From contig CAKZRR010000038.1 of NCBI GenBank assembly GCA_937146805.1, forward strand, positions 62,001 through 126,000: DNA of 64,000 nucleotides. The letters run 5' to 3'. Shown here one piece after another: positions 48,711 through 58,070 of the stretch. The notes beneath the pieces were generated by a model. It was not told the DNA's origin and searched no databases. It saw only the letters and a list, made by a program, of their open reading frames with translations. Positions within the stretch are counted from its first letter, which is position 1; each line of letters starts with the position of its first letter. Made by a program: the position numbers and the translations under genes. Source of the stretch: an uncultured Owenweeksia sp. GTDB lineage: Bacteria > Bacteroidota > Bacteroidia > Flavobacteriales > Schleiferiaceae.

Positions 48711-51278
48711 TTGAAAAAAAATACCCGCCTTTTAGTTTTTACCGCCCTCTTTATGTTTGTTGGCTTTGGCAACCTTAAAAGCCAAAATACCTGCCCCACT
48801 TGGGAGTGGGCTACCCAAATGCAAAATAGCAATAACCCAGGTAAAATTTTAGAAGCAACGGGAGACGATCATGGCAACTTTTACGTGGTTGGCATGTTTA
48901 CAGGAAGCCTTACCCTGGGCACTACTACTATTTCCACACCCGATACCAGCTTTTTTGTAGCCAAATTTGATTCAAACAAAGTTTGGGCCTGGAGCGTGAA
49001 GTTTGAATTAGGGCTACCATATTTTGGGAATCCCGTAAGCCGGGGTGTCATTACGATAAAATATCATCTATCAGGAAAATTGGCCGTAAGAGGCCCACTA
49101 TTCAATTCCGCTAATTTTGATACTCTAAGCCTCCTAAACATCGTTCCTCTAAATGAAAATCTTTTCGTTGCCCAACTTAATACTAGCACCTTGCAATGGG
49201 AGTGGGCTCAAAAAGCAGAAGGTTCCTTTAACAATTTTGGTGATTTGATTTATGATTCTGCAGGAAATGTCTGTTTTTCAGGCAATGCTTTGGGCTATTC
49301 TACTTCTGGTAGTTTAATTTTTGGTGCAGATACCTTAACCGTTGATACAGCTAACATGGGCTTTGTAGCCAAACTAAACCCTCAAGGAATTTGGCAATGG
49401 GCGCGTAAAGTTCATTTTTTTTCTAATCGGCCCGGCCATTTAACAACATATCCTAACGGGGATATAGTGTTAGCTAGCAGTTTTACTGGAACGATTAATT
49501 TTGCCAATCAGCAAGCAACGGCAGTAAATGAAGATGTTTTTTTAGCCACTTTTAGTGCCTCAGGGCAACCTCTTAATCTACAAACGGTAAGCGGTTTTAA
49601 TGTATCGTCTGTTAAACATTTAGCTATGGATGTGCAACAAAACATCTACATCGCAGGTGATTTTATTGGGAAACTCGTTTTCGGAAGCGACACGCTTAAT
49701 GCTCGAAATGCGGAAGGCAGCTTTATAGCGAAATTAAATAATAATGGAAATTGGCAATGGGCAAGATCTTTTGGTCGCACCTCTTATTCTTTCTTAAGCC
49801 AGGCTAAAACCAACTCCTCTGGGAGAACATCCCTCACGGGTACATTTGTGGTAAAAGTAGGCTTCGGTATTGACACCCTTAAAACTGACAGCTACTTTAG
49901 CCTCTATATCTGTGTAATAGACAGTGCTGGCAATATTGAATGGGCTGGAGCACCGCGAAAAACCAATGGCCCATCTCTTAGCGGCATGTGGCCAGTTAAT
50001 ATCACAGAAGATTTACAGGGAAACATATTTATAATCGGAGTATCCAATTATGATGCGCAATTCGGTTTGCATCATCTAGCAGGCCCTGTCACCTTTGCCG
50101 CCAAAATAAGTTATCAGCACAATATTGCCTTGCAATTTGATGCCGATACACTCCATTATTTTTGTGGAGATTCGCTGGAAATAAACGTAGAATCAAACAG
50201 TGCCGCACAACTTTACTACCAATGGACACCCAGTGCCGGCCTAAATGACACCACTAAACGAAACCCAACTACAGGGTACGCTGGGGCAATAAAATATAGG
50301 GTACGGGCGCATACATCAAATGGTTGTACCGTTAACGACTCTGTAACGGTAATTCGTGATTCTTCGAAATGGTATGGCAGCGGAATTAACTTAGCCGCCT
50401 CTAATCCCAACAACATATTTTGTTTTGGCAATGGGCTTTCTGTTGGAGCTCCAAATTATTACACCTCTTATCTTTGGAGTACAGGTGACACGACTAATAT
50501 TATTCTGCCCACAAAGCCCGGCACTTACATTTTAACCGCCTACGATTCCAGCGGTTGTTTTAGCCGAGATAGTATTACAATACACCCTTTGGTGGCTATT
50601 AATACCGCCAGCCCTTTACTTTGCCCCAACGATTCGGTGGTGTTGAATGTAAACGCTACGGGCTTAGACAGTTTACGCTGGTTTAATGGCAGTAATGCGG
50701 CACAGCAAATTGTTACGCAAGCCGGAAACTATTGGGTTACCGCCTACAAGCAAAATTGCTACTATACCGATACTATTAAAGTGGTTGATTTTACCGATAC
50801 AGCCAATGCCCAGTTTAACTTTACCAATATGGGTTTAAAAGAGGTACAATTCAATCCAGTTTCAATTGGTATTGCCACCGGCTTTTGGGATTTTGGAGAT
50901 GGAAACACGGCCTCTGGAATAAACGCGCAACATAGCTACGCCAATTACGGCAGCTATTATGTTTGTTACCATGTAACCGATGTTTGCGGTTACACCGCAC
51001 AGGTTTGCGATAGTATTACTGTAGCGCCTGTTGGTTTAAACGAATGGAATAAAAGCGATGGCTTTAGTTTGTACCCCAATCCTAGTTCGGGAGATTTATT
51101 TTTGCAAGCAGATGAGCCTTTTACAGGTACTCTTAATTTGTACAATTCATCCGGAATGCTGGTGTACCAAAAACACCTTCCGCGAAAGCGGCAATGGCAC
51201 CTAAACCTTAGTCATTTGCCTAACGGCTTTTACATGGCACAAATAGGTAATCAACGTTTTAGGTGGGTGAAAGATTAG
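48711..51278 (+). CDS. Tandem paralogue of 46078..48648 (propeller, PKD, T9SS sorting domain; likely TTG start)
   Basis: Same architecture and near-identical C-terminus. The track ORF starts at GTG 48648, but TTG 48711 sits in the same context as the start of the upstream copy (CACCCTGTTTTGAAAAAAAATACC). Confidence 0.86.
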   Translation: MKKNTRLLVFTALFMFVGFGNLKSQNTCPTWEWATQMQNSNNPGKILEATGDDHGNFYVVGMFTGSLTLGTTTISTPDTSFFVAKFDSNKVWAWSVKFELGLPYFGNPVSRGVITIKYHLSGKLAVRGPLFNSANFDTLSLLNIVPLNENLFVAQLNTSTLQWEWAQKAEGSFNNFGDLIYDSAGNVCFSGNALGYSTSGSLIFGADTLTVDTANMGFVAKLNPQGIWQWARKVHFFSNRPGHLTTYPNGDIVLASSFTGTINFANQQATAVNEDVFLATFSASGQPLNLQTVSGFNVSSVKHLAMDVQQNIYIAGDFIGKLVFGSDTLNARNAEGSFIAKLNNNGNWQWARSFGRTSYSFLSQAKTNSSGRTSLTGTFVVKVGFGIDTLKTDSYFSLYICVIDSAGNIEWAGAPRKTNGPSLSGMWPVNITEDLQGNIFIIGVSNYDAQFGLHHLAGPVTFAAKISYQHNIALQFDADTLHYFCGDSLEINVESNSAAQLYYQWTPSAGLNDTTKRNPTTGYAGAIKYRVRAHTSNGCTVNDSVTVIRDSSKWYGSGINLAASNPNNIFCFGNGLSVGAPNYYTSYLWSTGDTTNIILPTKPGTYILTAYDSSGCFSRDSITIHPLVAINTASPLLCPNDSVVLNVNATGLDSLRWFNGSNAAQQIVTQAGNYWVTAYKQNCYYTDTIKVVDFTDTANAQFNFTNMGLKEVQFNPVSIGIATGFWDFGDGNTASGINAQHSYANYGSYYVCYHVTDVCGYTAQVCDSITVAPVGLNEWNKSDGFSLYPNPSSGDLFLQADEPFTGTLNLYNSSGMLVYQKHLPRKRQWHLNLSHLPNGFYMAQIGNQRFRWVKD

Positions 51279-51351
51279 TTTAACCATTAGGGCGCGCAAC
51301 GCTGAGCAAATAACGTGCGTCTGTTAAGGGTAAACTAATTCATCTATAAAA

Positions 51352-52143
51352 ATGAAAAAAATAATTACTCTGGCGCTTTGCGCCCCAATGGCCTTATTGG
51401 CTCAAAATTACATTACCGTAGGCACCGATGGATCTGGCGATGACCACGGTATGGATGCGAAATCTATAGAGGTTGCCCTCAGCGCTCAAGCGGATACCTT
51501 ATTGATTAGAGTGGGTCATTACGTAGCTCGTGGCAACGATTTTGGCTACGCCCTTGCCTTAGACACCAACAACAACGTAAATGATGGTGCTACCCCTCCG
51601 CAACACAATTTGCAAAGCCAAACGCCCAACACTTCGCTTACCTATGATGTGATGTTGTATGGCTACCAAAATGGTTTTTTTCCTACGGTATATACCGAAA
51701 GTTACGATGCCGGTGGAGTAAGCAACATTACCTTTGAATTGGATACGATAGATGCTAATCATGCCATCTTTAAAATTCCTTTGCAATTTTTGGGCTATGC
51801 CACCACGTATAACATTCTTGCTTTTACGGGTTCGTTTGATATTGCGCCAAGTGGTGCAGGGCCAAGCGATGTAATGCCCAATAGCACGTATGCCACCTCC
51901 AAGCCCTTTAATGTTTCGCTAGAAGAGCTGAGAGCTAACCTGGCTTTATACCCCAACCCTGCTCAAAACTATATTAAGCTAGATTATAACGGAACGGTGC
52001 AAATAAAAGATGCCACCGGAAAAACATGGCTTAGCAAACGGAGCCAAAAAGGGGAGCCTTTTGAGTTAGAAAACCTACCCCCGGGCAGCTACTTCTTGTT
52101 TGATGAAGAAGGTAAGCCTCTTGGGAGATTTCAAAAACAATAA
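51352..52143 (+). CDS. Secreted T9SS sorting-domain protein
   Basis: Signal peptide MKKIITLALCAPMALLAQNY; C-terminal LYPNPAQNYIKLDYNGTVQIKDATGK...LPPGSYFLF. Confidence 0.8.
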   Translation: MKKIITLALCAPMALLAQNYITVGTDGSGDDHGMDAKSIEVALSAQADTLLIRVGHYVARGNDFGYALALDTNNNVNDGATPPQHNLQSQTPNTSLTYDVMLYGYQNGFFPTVYTESYDAGGVSNITFELDTIDANHAIFKIPLQFLGYATTYNILAFTGSFDIAPSGAGPSDVMPNSTYATSKPFNVSLEELRANLALYPNPAQNYIKLDYNGTVQIKDATGKTWLSKRSQKGEPFELENLPPGSYFLFDEEGKPLGRFQKQ

Positions 52144-52147
52144 ATGC

Positions 52148-52185
52148 AAAGCCCTTTAGGAATCATCTTAAAGGGCTTTTTTTTT
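52148..52185 (+). terminator. Rho-independent terminator
   Basis: AAAGCCCTTTA (52148-52158) ... TAAAGGGCTTT (52169-52179) followed by a T tract. Confidence 0.88.
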
Positions 52186-52532
52186 GACACGCTTTGATGC
52201 AAACTCTCTCAGGCTCATCACGCTGCTTAACATTAAGAAAATTATAAAAGCAGCCCTACCGTTTGTGATATTGCCAAAGGAGGGATACAGCTTATGTGCC
52301 CTTTATTGCTACACGCCTCTTCTAAATCTCGCTCACTAAAACCACGAAGAGTTATTCACCTCGAATTTTGCAGCGGTGAATTAGCCGAAGGGTTGGAGTG
52401 GCAAGAGGCACTGGTTTAGTGGGCTTTGATAGTTCACTTAGCCTCAAACAATATCCTACTAAGACTTAAGCCAAACTTTTGTTTATCGGGTAATGAGTGA
52501 TGGGAATATACAGAGGCTAAGATGAAGAATGG

Positions 52533-55500
52533 TCATTCTCGTTTTAAACTTTTATAAACGTTATCATACATAGATGCAGCCTCCTTGCCTTGTATTGAAG
52601 TGCTTTTATTTACATAATACTGTTGCTCCATACTTTCAAAAGAGAACGCCATATCCGCTATTAGTTTGGCCTTCGAAATGTTGATCTTTAAAACTCCGAG
52701 GAATAACCGCACTCTCAAACATATAATATGCCTCCTATATAATATTCTACTTTTCTTAAAATTCCCAACTGAGAGTGAAATATTCCGCCAGGCCGTTGTG
52801 GCAATGTCCCTAAGATTATTAAACCTTCCCTGTCTTACTTTATCATTAAAACTCATTTCGTATAAGGTGAAAATGTACGGCAATGCCTTAAGGGTGTTAA
52901 GTCGGAATAATGGATTAGCTGGATGAGAATCATGGGGAACCACATTATGACTTTTTACATATTGGATGTAGTAGTTAAGACCCTCAATGTTTTGTAGCTC
53001 AATGAGGTGAACCGAATACTCCAATTTGAGTGAGTCTTCCTTAGCCTCCCTAAATCTTTGTAAAACGTAACCCAACACCTTATCTGATTTTCTTTTAATT
53101 AGTTGGGATACTACGTAATTTTCAAACTGATCTTTTTGGATTTTTAAAAGAAGTAACTCGACCTCTTCATTTTCTCCACCTAACTCAAAATAGGTAAGAA
53201 GAATATCGTGCTGCTGGAAGTCACGTGACATCATATAAGGAATAAGACTATCGGAAACTTGCTTTAAGCCATGTTTTTTACAATAGGCCAAGTGACCCTC
53301 TAAAACTCCATGATATTCTATTCCGGAAGCTATGTTGGTGATAACACGTCTATCCAAATCCTCCTTACTTACCACCGTTTCTACAAAATCAATTACACCC
53401 CTTTCATGGTCGTCCCATTTTATAAATGAAACCATATCCAAATAAACCTCCTGCGGATAGTGGGTGAAATTGAGACGCCTTATCAAAAAGCATAATTTGG
53501 TCGCTAAGCCATTTACCCGGGTTGTGTTTTCATCAGGATAGTTTAGAGCCTTGGTAAAGTCAATGCCCTGAATTTTCTCATCACACCACTGCTTTACATA
53601 CTCAGTCTGATCGTACGAAATCTTTAAATCAGAATGACTTTTTAAAATATCAACTATTCCCTCAATTGAATGATGCATCCAATTCTTATTGACACGATTA
53701 AGCAGTTTACTTCTTTCGGCTATTTGTCCTTTCCGAAAGATTCGTAAAGCATCTAAGACTTCTGGAAGATACTTCTCATAATCAAATGCTCCTCCAGGGG
53801 TTTTCCATATTTCATCATAGGATAAGGTATCCTTACCACGGTCAGTAAATATTTGATCCAAAGCACCAAGAAACTCCTCTTTATTAAAAACGGCTGATAT
53901 ACGTTGTCTGAACTTCTTTTCCCTTTTTTTTTCATAATTGTATTCTGGCAGTTCCAAGTATTCAGTCAGATTAATCAGCAGATTAAATTTTACCAGATAC
54001 GCTGAATTGGAAATGTCTAGAAAATGTTGAAATCTCTTCATTTCATCAATTTGAAGTTTACCCAAATTGAATTCAGCGACTACGAACTCGATACATTTGA
54101 AATCTACCAGTAATGCAAGTTTATGTATGACATCATGGTCGTCAAATCCCCTCGAATAGACATCTTCAAATGCTTTAAAAACCTGATTTGTAGTTATGAA
54201 GTATTCTAGTACAAATGGAAAGTTCTTGTCAAAACTATATATTCTTCTGTTTAAAAGAATATTCCTTAACTGCTCATACACCTTTTGGTTTTGAGGAAAC
54301 TCCTTAGCTACATTGATAAGTGTATCCTTAACAACTTCTTGATAGTAAGCTGAACCTGAAATTTTACTGAACTCGTCAATCACAAAGTCTAAAAGTTTCA
54401 AAAATGCCTCTTCACTGTTGATTTTGGACAAACAATTGCGGAGTTCGGAATCTTCGTTGCTAAGTCTGTCCAAACTCGTATCCTCGCCATTAATACTTTT
54501 TCTGGCTCTTTCTATTACTAAGTCCACATAGTCATTTTGAAATCCTTGCTTATGGATAGCGTAATAAAGGGTATAACAAACCCAAGTATCCTCAGAATCT
54601 TTGAAAGCTTTTACTATCCTTTTGAAATCAGAACTTTCAAGATCAAAAACTTCTATATAAGCCTTTAAGGTTTGATATGGTAACACTTGGTAATCTAATA
54701 GCAATGCTTCAAGAACCTTCTTGACCCGAGGTGCCAAAGAAGGATAAAAGGAAGCCATTTCTTCGTAGAAAACGAGAATTTCAAGTATGGATGAATTCAC
54801 TGGATGAGTTGGGTCAGACTCCAAAGAATCTGTTAAAAACGCTAAGCTCTTCTCGGATTTGGTGAAGTTGGCTAAGTCTTCATGTCGATAAACCATCCTA
54901 TTGATAGGTCTATTTTGCTTTTTGAACAAAGTGAGAAGTCGAGTTAGAATTTCAAATCTTAGATTTGGATTTATTCTATCTGGCTCAAAAGCAAAAAACA
55001 CACTTGGATCACTTTGGGCTAACCAGTCTACAAGTTCCATACCTAAGCCTTCTTCATGTCCGGTAATACTTATTATCAAAGAAATGGTGTTTACCCATGT
55101 TGGCTTCACTTTTCTAAAAGTTGGATAAAAAGAAATCACTTCTTTAACCTTCTGAAAGTCGCACGTAGATAATACCTCTGCAGCAAGATATTCTTGAAAG
55201 TTGTTATGAATGAATTGCCAATTTGAATCTTTGTCCTCCTCTCCTATTAAAAGTGAGCTAGCAAACTTTACAATAGTGCACTCTGAAGGCTTCAATATTT
55301 TAGATAGTTCAGCAGTAGAAATATGGTTTTTCCCTTGGCATTCAAGAATAAAAGCCAGTTTGGTAAGAGCCTCTCTCATTTCTTGAACCTTCATCAGCTT
55401 AACTTCACCAAAGTATCTTTTTACATCTTTTTTAATATTCTCTACTATAATGTCCTTAAAAAAAGCTGCTTTGCTTTCTGAAATCGTATTTTTCTCATCG

Positions 55501-56735
55501 TATTGCTGACTGAGTCTGAGCAAATAATAAGGAATGGTAATCAGCTTGTTTAATTTCTTTTGATATACCTCTTTTAAAAAACTATCCTTTTTTAAGGGAA
55601 TTAATTTTTCTAAATAGACATGAATATCATCATAGTCCAAGTCTGATAAATAACAGGCTTTAAAGCCATTCAAAGTACTTAGGGCGGAGTTACCAATAGC
55701 AGCAGAGAAAAAACTTAGGCGACATGATACCACTACATTGGCAGCTGGGAAGTCAGTGGTAAATTCAAGTATCTTTCTAGTTACAGAATCAAAATGACCT
55801 GTTTGTACCTCGTCTAGTCCATCTAATAGGATTAAGAGTCGTTCCTCTGGAATATCTTCTATAGAGGGAATATAATCTTTGATGGATTTATTAGTGTGGG
55901 TATTTAGATACACCACGAATGGGTAGTAGGAATATTCAGGAGTTCCCGCCAGATAAGCTAAATACTTTAGCTCTACGCTTTTTCCAACCCCAGCCCCACC
56001 AAGTAAAGCAATACGGCTGTTTTGCTGTAATTCGGTTATTAGGCTTTGATCATTCTTATCAAAAATAAAAACATCACGCGGTTCGTGAACCTTTCGGGAA
56101 ATGTAATTTTCGGGAATCGCATATGTATTTCTTGAAACCTCTTTTCTAAGTCTAATCTTGTTGTACTCAATATCTCCACAAAATGCTTTAACCCATTCAA
56201 GCCCAAAAAATTCTAAAACTATTTCTGGTTGGAGTTTTAGTTTAGAGTTAAGAAAATTGCTGTCCCAAATGAGTAGGTCTATTTTCTGGGTGGCAAGGAT
56301 TGATCTTTGGTTAATAATTTCATCTTCTCTCTTTTTTGCACCAAGGCTTTCACGAGAGCATAAGATAAACTCTGTTGATCTTTTTGCCCAATTCCCTGCC
56401 AAAAAAATGTCCACTGCCTCCTTTATTTTAGCCGGGCCAAAATGTTTTTCATTCTTACATTGATAAACCTTGTAACCTTCATAACCTGGTACTTTTTGAT
56501 AAAGATCAATTCCCCCCTGATAATCACCTTTTACTCCATATTGGCGACAACCTTCGATGCTACCTTCTTTTTGAGCAAGTCTCAGACATAGTTTTTCAAA
56601 GTACTCCCAAGGTAGTTTGTCATAACATAATTCTTGTAGCTTAGGTGTAACAGGTGGTTCAACTGTTATTCTTGAAATTGAGCCTTTAAGTCTCTCAGGT
56701 ATCTTCTCCATCAAATGCTTAGTTCTTGGTTGCAA
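52533..56735 (-). CDS. Mrr-like nuclease / NACHT NTPase / helical-repeat protein, putative anti-phage STAND NTPase
   Basis: 1400 aa. N-terminal endonuclease-like region with YFEKLCLRLA, QGGIDLYQ and VYQCKN (D77...Q92-x-K94). Walker A ALLGGAGVGKSVELKYLA (about 55977-56000). NACHT-type Walker B RLLILLDGLDEVQ (about 55806-55838). Followed by ~1000 aa of predominantly alpha-helical sequence. Confidence 0.87.
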   Translation of the reverse strand: MQPRTKHLMEKIPERLKGSISRITVEPPVTPKLQELCYDKLPWEYFEKLCLRLAQKEGSIEGCRQYGVKGDYQGGIDLYQKVPGYEGYKVYQCKNEKHFGPAKIKEAVDIFLAGNWAKRSTEFILCSRESLGAKKREDEIINQRSILATQKIDLLIWDSNFLNSKLKLQPEIVLEFFGLEWVKAFCGDIEYNKIRLRKEVSRNTYAIPENYISRKVHEPRDVFIFDKNDQSLITELQQNSRIALLGGAGVGKSVELKYLAYLAGTPEYSYYPFVVYLNTHTNKSIKDYIPSIEDIPEERLLILLDGLDEVQTGHFDSVTRKILEFTTDFPAANVVVSCRLSFFSAAIGNSALSTLNGFKACYLSDLDYDDIHVYLEKLIPLKKDSFLKEVYQKKLNKLITIPYYLLRLSQQYDEKNTISESKAAFFKDIIVENIKKDVKRYFGEVKLMKVQEMREALTKLAFILECQGKNHISTAELSKILKPSECTIVKFASSLLIGEEDKDSNWQFIHNNFQEYLAAEVLSTCDFQKVKEVISFYPTFRKVKPTWVNTISLIISITGHEEGLGMELVDWLAQSDPSVFFAFEPDRINPNLRFEILTRLLTLFKKQNRPINRMVYRHEDLANFTKSEKSLAFLTDSLESDPTHPVNSSILEILVFYEEMASFYPSLAPRVKKVLEALLLDYQVLPYQTLKAYIEVFDLESSDFKRIVKAFKDSEDTWVCYTLYYAIHKQGFQNDYVDLVIERARKSINGEDTSLDRLSNEDSELRNCLSKINSEEAFLKLLDFVIDEFSKISGSAYYQEVVKDTLINVAKEFPQNQKVYEQLRNILLNRRIYSFDKNFPFVLEYFITTNQVFKAFEDVYSRGFDDHDVIHKLALLVDFKCIEFVVAEFNLGKLQIDEMKRFQHFLDISNSAYLVKFNLLINLTEYLELPEYNYEKKREKKFRQRISAVFNKEEFLGALDQIFTDRGKDTLSYDEIWKTPGGAFDYEKYLPEVLDALRIFRKGQIAERSKLLNRVNKNWMHHSIEGIVDILKSHSDLKISYDQTEYVKQWCDEKIQGIDFTKALNYPDENTTRVNGLATKLCFLIRRLNFTHYPQEVYLDMVSFIKWDDHERGVIDFVETVVSKEDLDRRVITNIASGIEYHGVLEGHLAYCKKHGLKQVSDSLIPYMMSRDFQQHDILLTYFELGGENEEVELLLLKIQKDQFENYVVSQLIKRKSDKVLGYVLQRFREAKEDSLKLEYSVHLIELQNIEGLNYYIQYVKSHNVVPHDSHPANPLFRLNTLKALPYIFTLYEMSFNDKVRQGRFNNLRDIATTAWRNISLSVGNFKKSRILYRRHIICLRVRLFLGVLKINISKAKLIADMAFSFESMEQQYYVNKSTSIQGKEAASMYDNVYKSLKRE

Positions 56736-56874
56736 TACAAAGATTGATAAAAAGCTTTAGATTTCTTTAAAAGTCAGCAGATGGTTGCCTTCTTTTCAAA
56801 ACAAGATTTGCTCATTTGCACAAGCCCCCATTTTATGTAATTTTAAGCAGCTTTAACTTTAACCAACCTATCGT

Positions 56875-58059
56875 ATGAAAATACTAAGTGTACTCATCGC
56901 TTTAGTGCTGCTCTATGCAGTTATCAGCCTTTTGGTTTCCACCATTGTAGAGGCTATTAGCCATAAATTAAAATTAAGGGGTAAAATGCTTAAAAAGGCC
57001 ATTTTGCAAATGCTGGATGACCCCGAGAATAAACAATACGGTGCCTTGCTGCTAGAGCATAGAATGGTATCTATTATGGGAAGTAAAGAAAATGGCCGCC
57101 CAGCTCAATACCTCGATAAAAATGTTTTTTCCGAAGCTTTAATCGACATCATAGGCCAACAAGCCGAAGTAGGTTTCCCCATTAGTACAGACAGTACAGA
57201 TGCTTCCAAAAAAGAATTTAAAACCAGCGAAACGGAAAAAGAGTTTAGCGCTTTAGATGCCTTTAAAGAAGGTGTTAAAGAAATGAATCAAAGTGAATTC
57301 AAGGGCATTATGCAGTCTATGTACTCCAAGGCTGATGGCGATTATGAAAAGCTAAAAAAGCTGATGGAAGATTGGTATAACAATTATATGGATCGTGTTT
57401 CGGGCTGGTACAAAACAGGGCAACGCAGTTATTTTAGGATCGTAGGCTTTGCCGTGGCGCTATTTTTAAATGTAGATACTTTTCAGGTTTTTAAAGTAAT
57501 ATCTATAGATGATGAATTGCGCCTAGAGCTCAACGATATTGCCGATAACGTGGTGGTAGATTATGCTCAGTTAAGCGCAGAGGAAAAGCAAAGCGCCAAC
57601 AAACTGATACAAATAGTGCGTAACACCGTGGTAGCAGATACCACAGAAAACATGGCACCAACCACTGATAAGGAGCAGTTAATGCAAATTTCTAAAAAGC
57701 AATTGGAAAAGTTAATTGCCAAACATGACTCTACCTCTAGCCATACTATAAAGCAACTAAAAAATGTAGCCAGCCTAACCGAAGAAATGGGTTTTCCTAT
57801 TGGCTGGAGTAAAAAGGAAGCGCCTTTGGCTTGGTTTTACCGTGGCTGCCAAAAACCAGAAGTAACCCAAGCGGCAACCAGCAGCCTTACTAGCCTGCAC
57901 GCCAAACGCAATAAGCCCAGTTTTAAAACCGTATCTATTTATCTTTTCGGCCTCCTCATCTCTGGCTTTGCCTTAAGTTTTGGTGCGCCTTTTTGGTTTG
58001 ATACACTATCAAAACTTGTTACGATGCGTAATTCAGGAAAAAAACCTAAAAAAACTTAA
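56875..58059 (+). CDS. Membrane-anchored protein of unknown function (hydrophobic N- and C-terminal segments, charged central region)
   Basis: N-terminal LSVLIALVLLYAVISLLVSTIVEAI, further hydrophobic segments YFRIVGFAVALFLNV and VSIYLFGLLISGFALSFGAPFWF. No known domain recognised. Confidence 0.75.
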   Translation: MKILSVLIALVLLYAVISLLVSTIVEAISHKLKLRGKMLKKAILQMLDDPENKQYGALLLEHRMVSIMGSKENGRPAQYLDKNVFSEALIDIIGQQAEVGFPISTDSTDASKKEFKTSETEKEFSALDAFKEGVKEMNQSEFKGIMQSMYSKADGDYEKLKKLMEDWYNNYMDRVSGWYKTGQRSYFRIVGFAVALFLNVDTFQVFKVISIDDELRLELNDIADNVVVDYAQLSAEEKQSANKLIQIVRNTVVADTTENMAPTTDKEQLMQISKKQLEKLIAKHDSTSSHTIKQLKNVASLTEEMGFPIGWSKKEAPLAWFYRGCQKPEVTQAATSSLTSLHAKRNKPSFKTVSIYLFGLLISGFALSFGAPFWFDTLSKLVTMRNSGKKPKKT

Positions 58060-58070
58060 CCTAACAAACC

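Noticed and set aside
46078-51278. CRISPR or mobile-element explanation for the repeated DNA
   Set aside because: The repeats are coding and in frame in two paralogous genes; no short spaced direct repeats, terminal inverted repeats or transposase.
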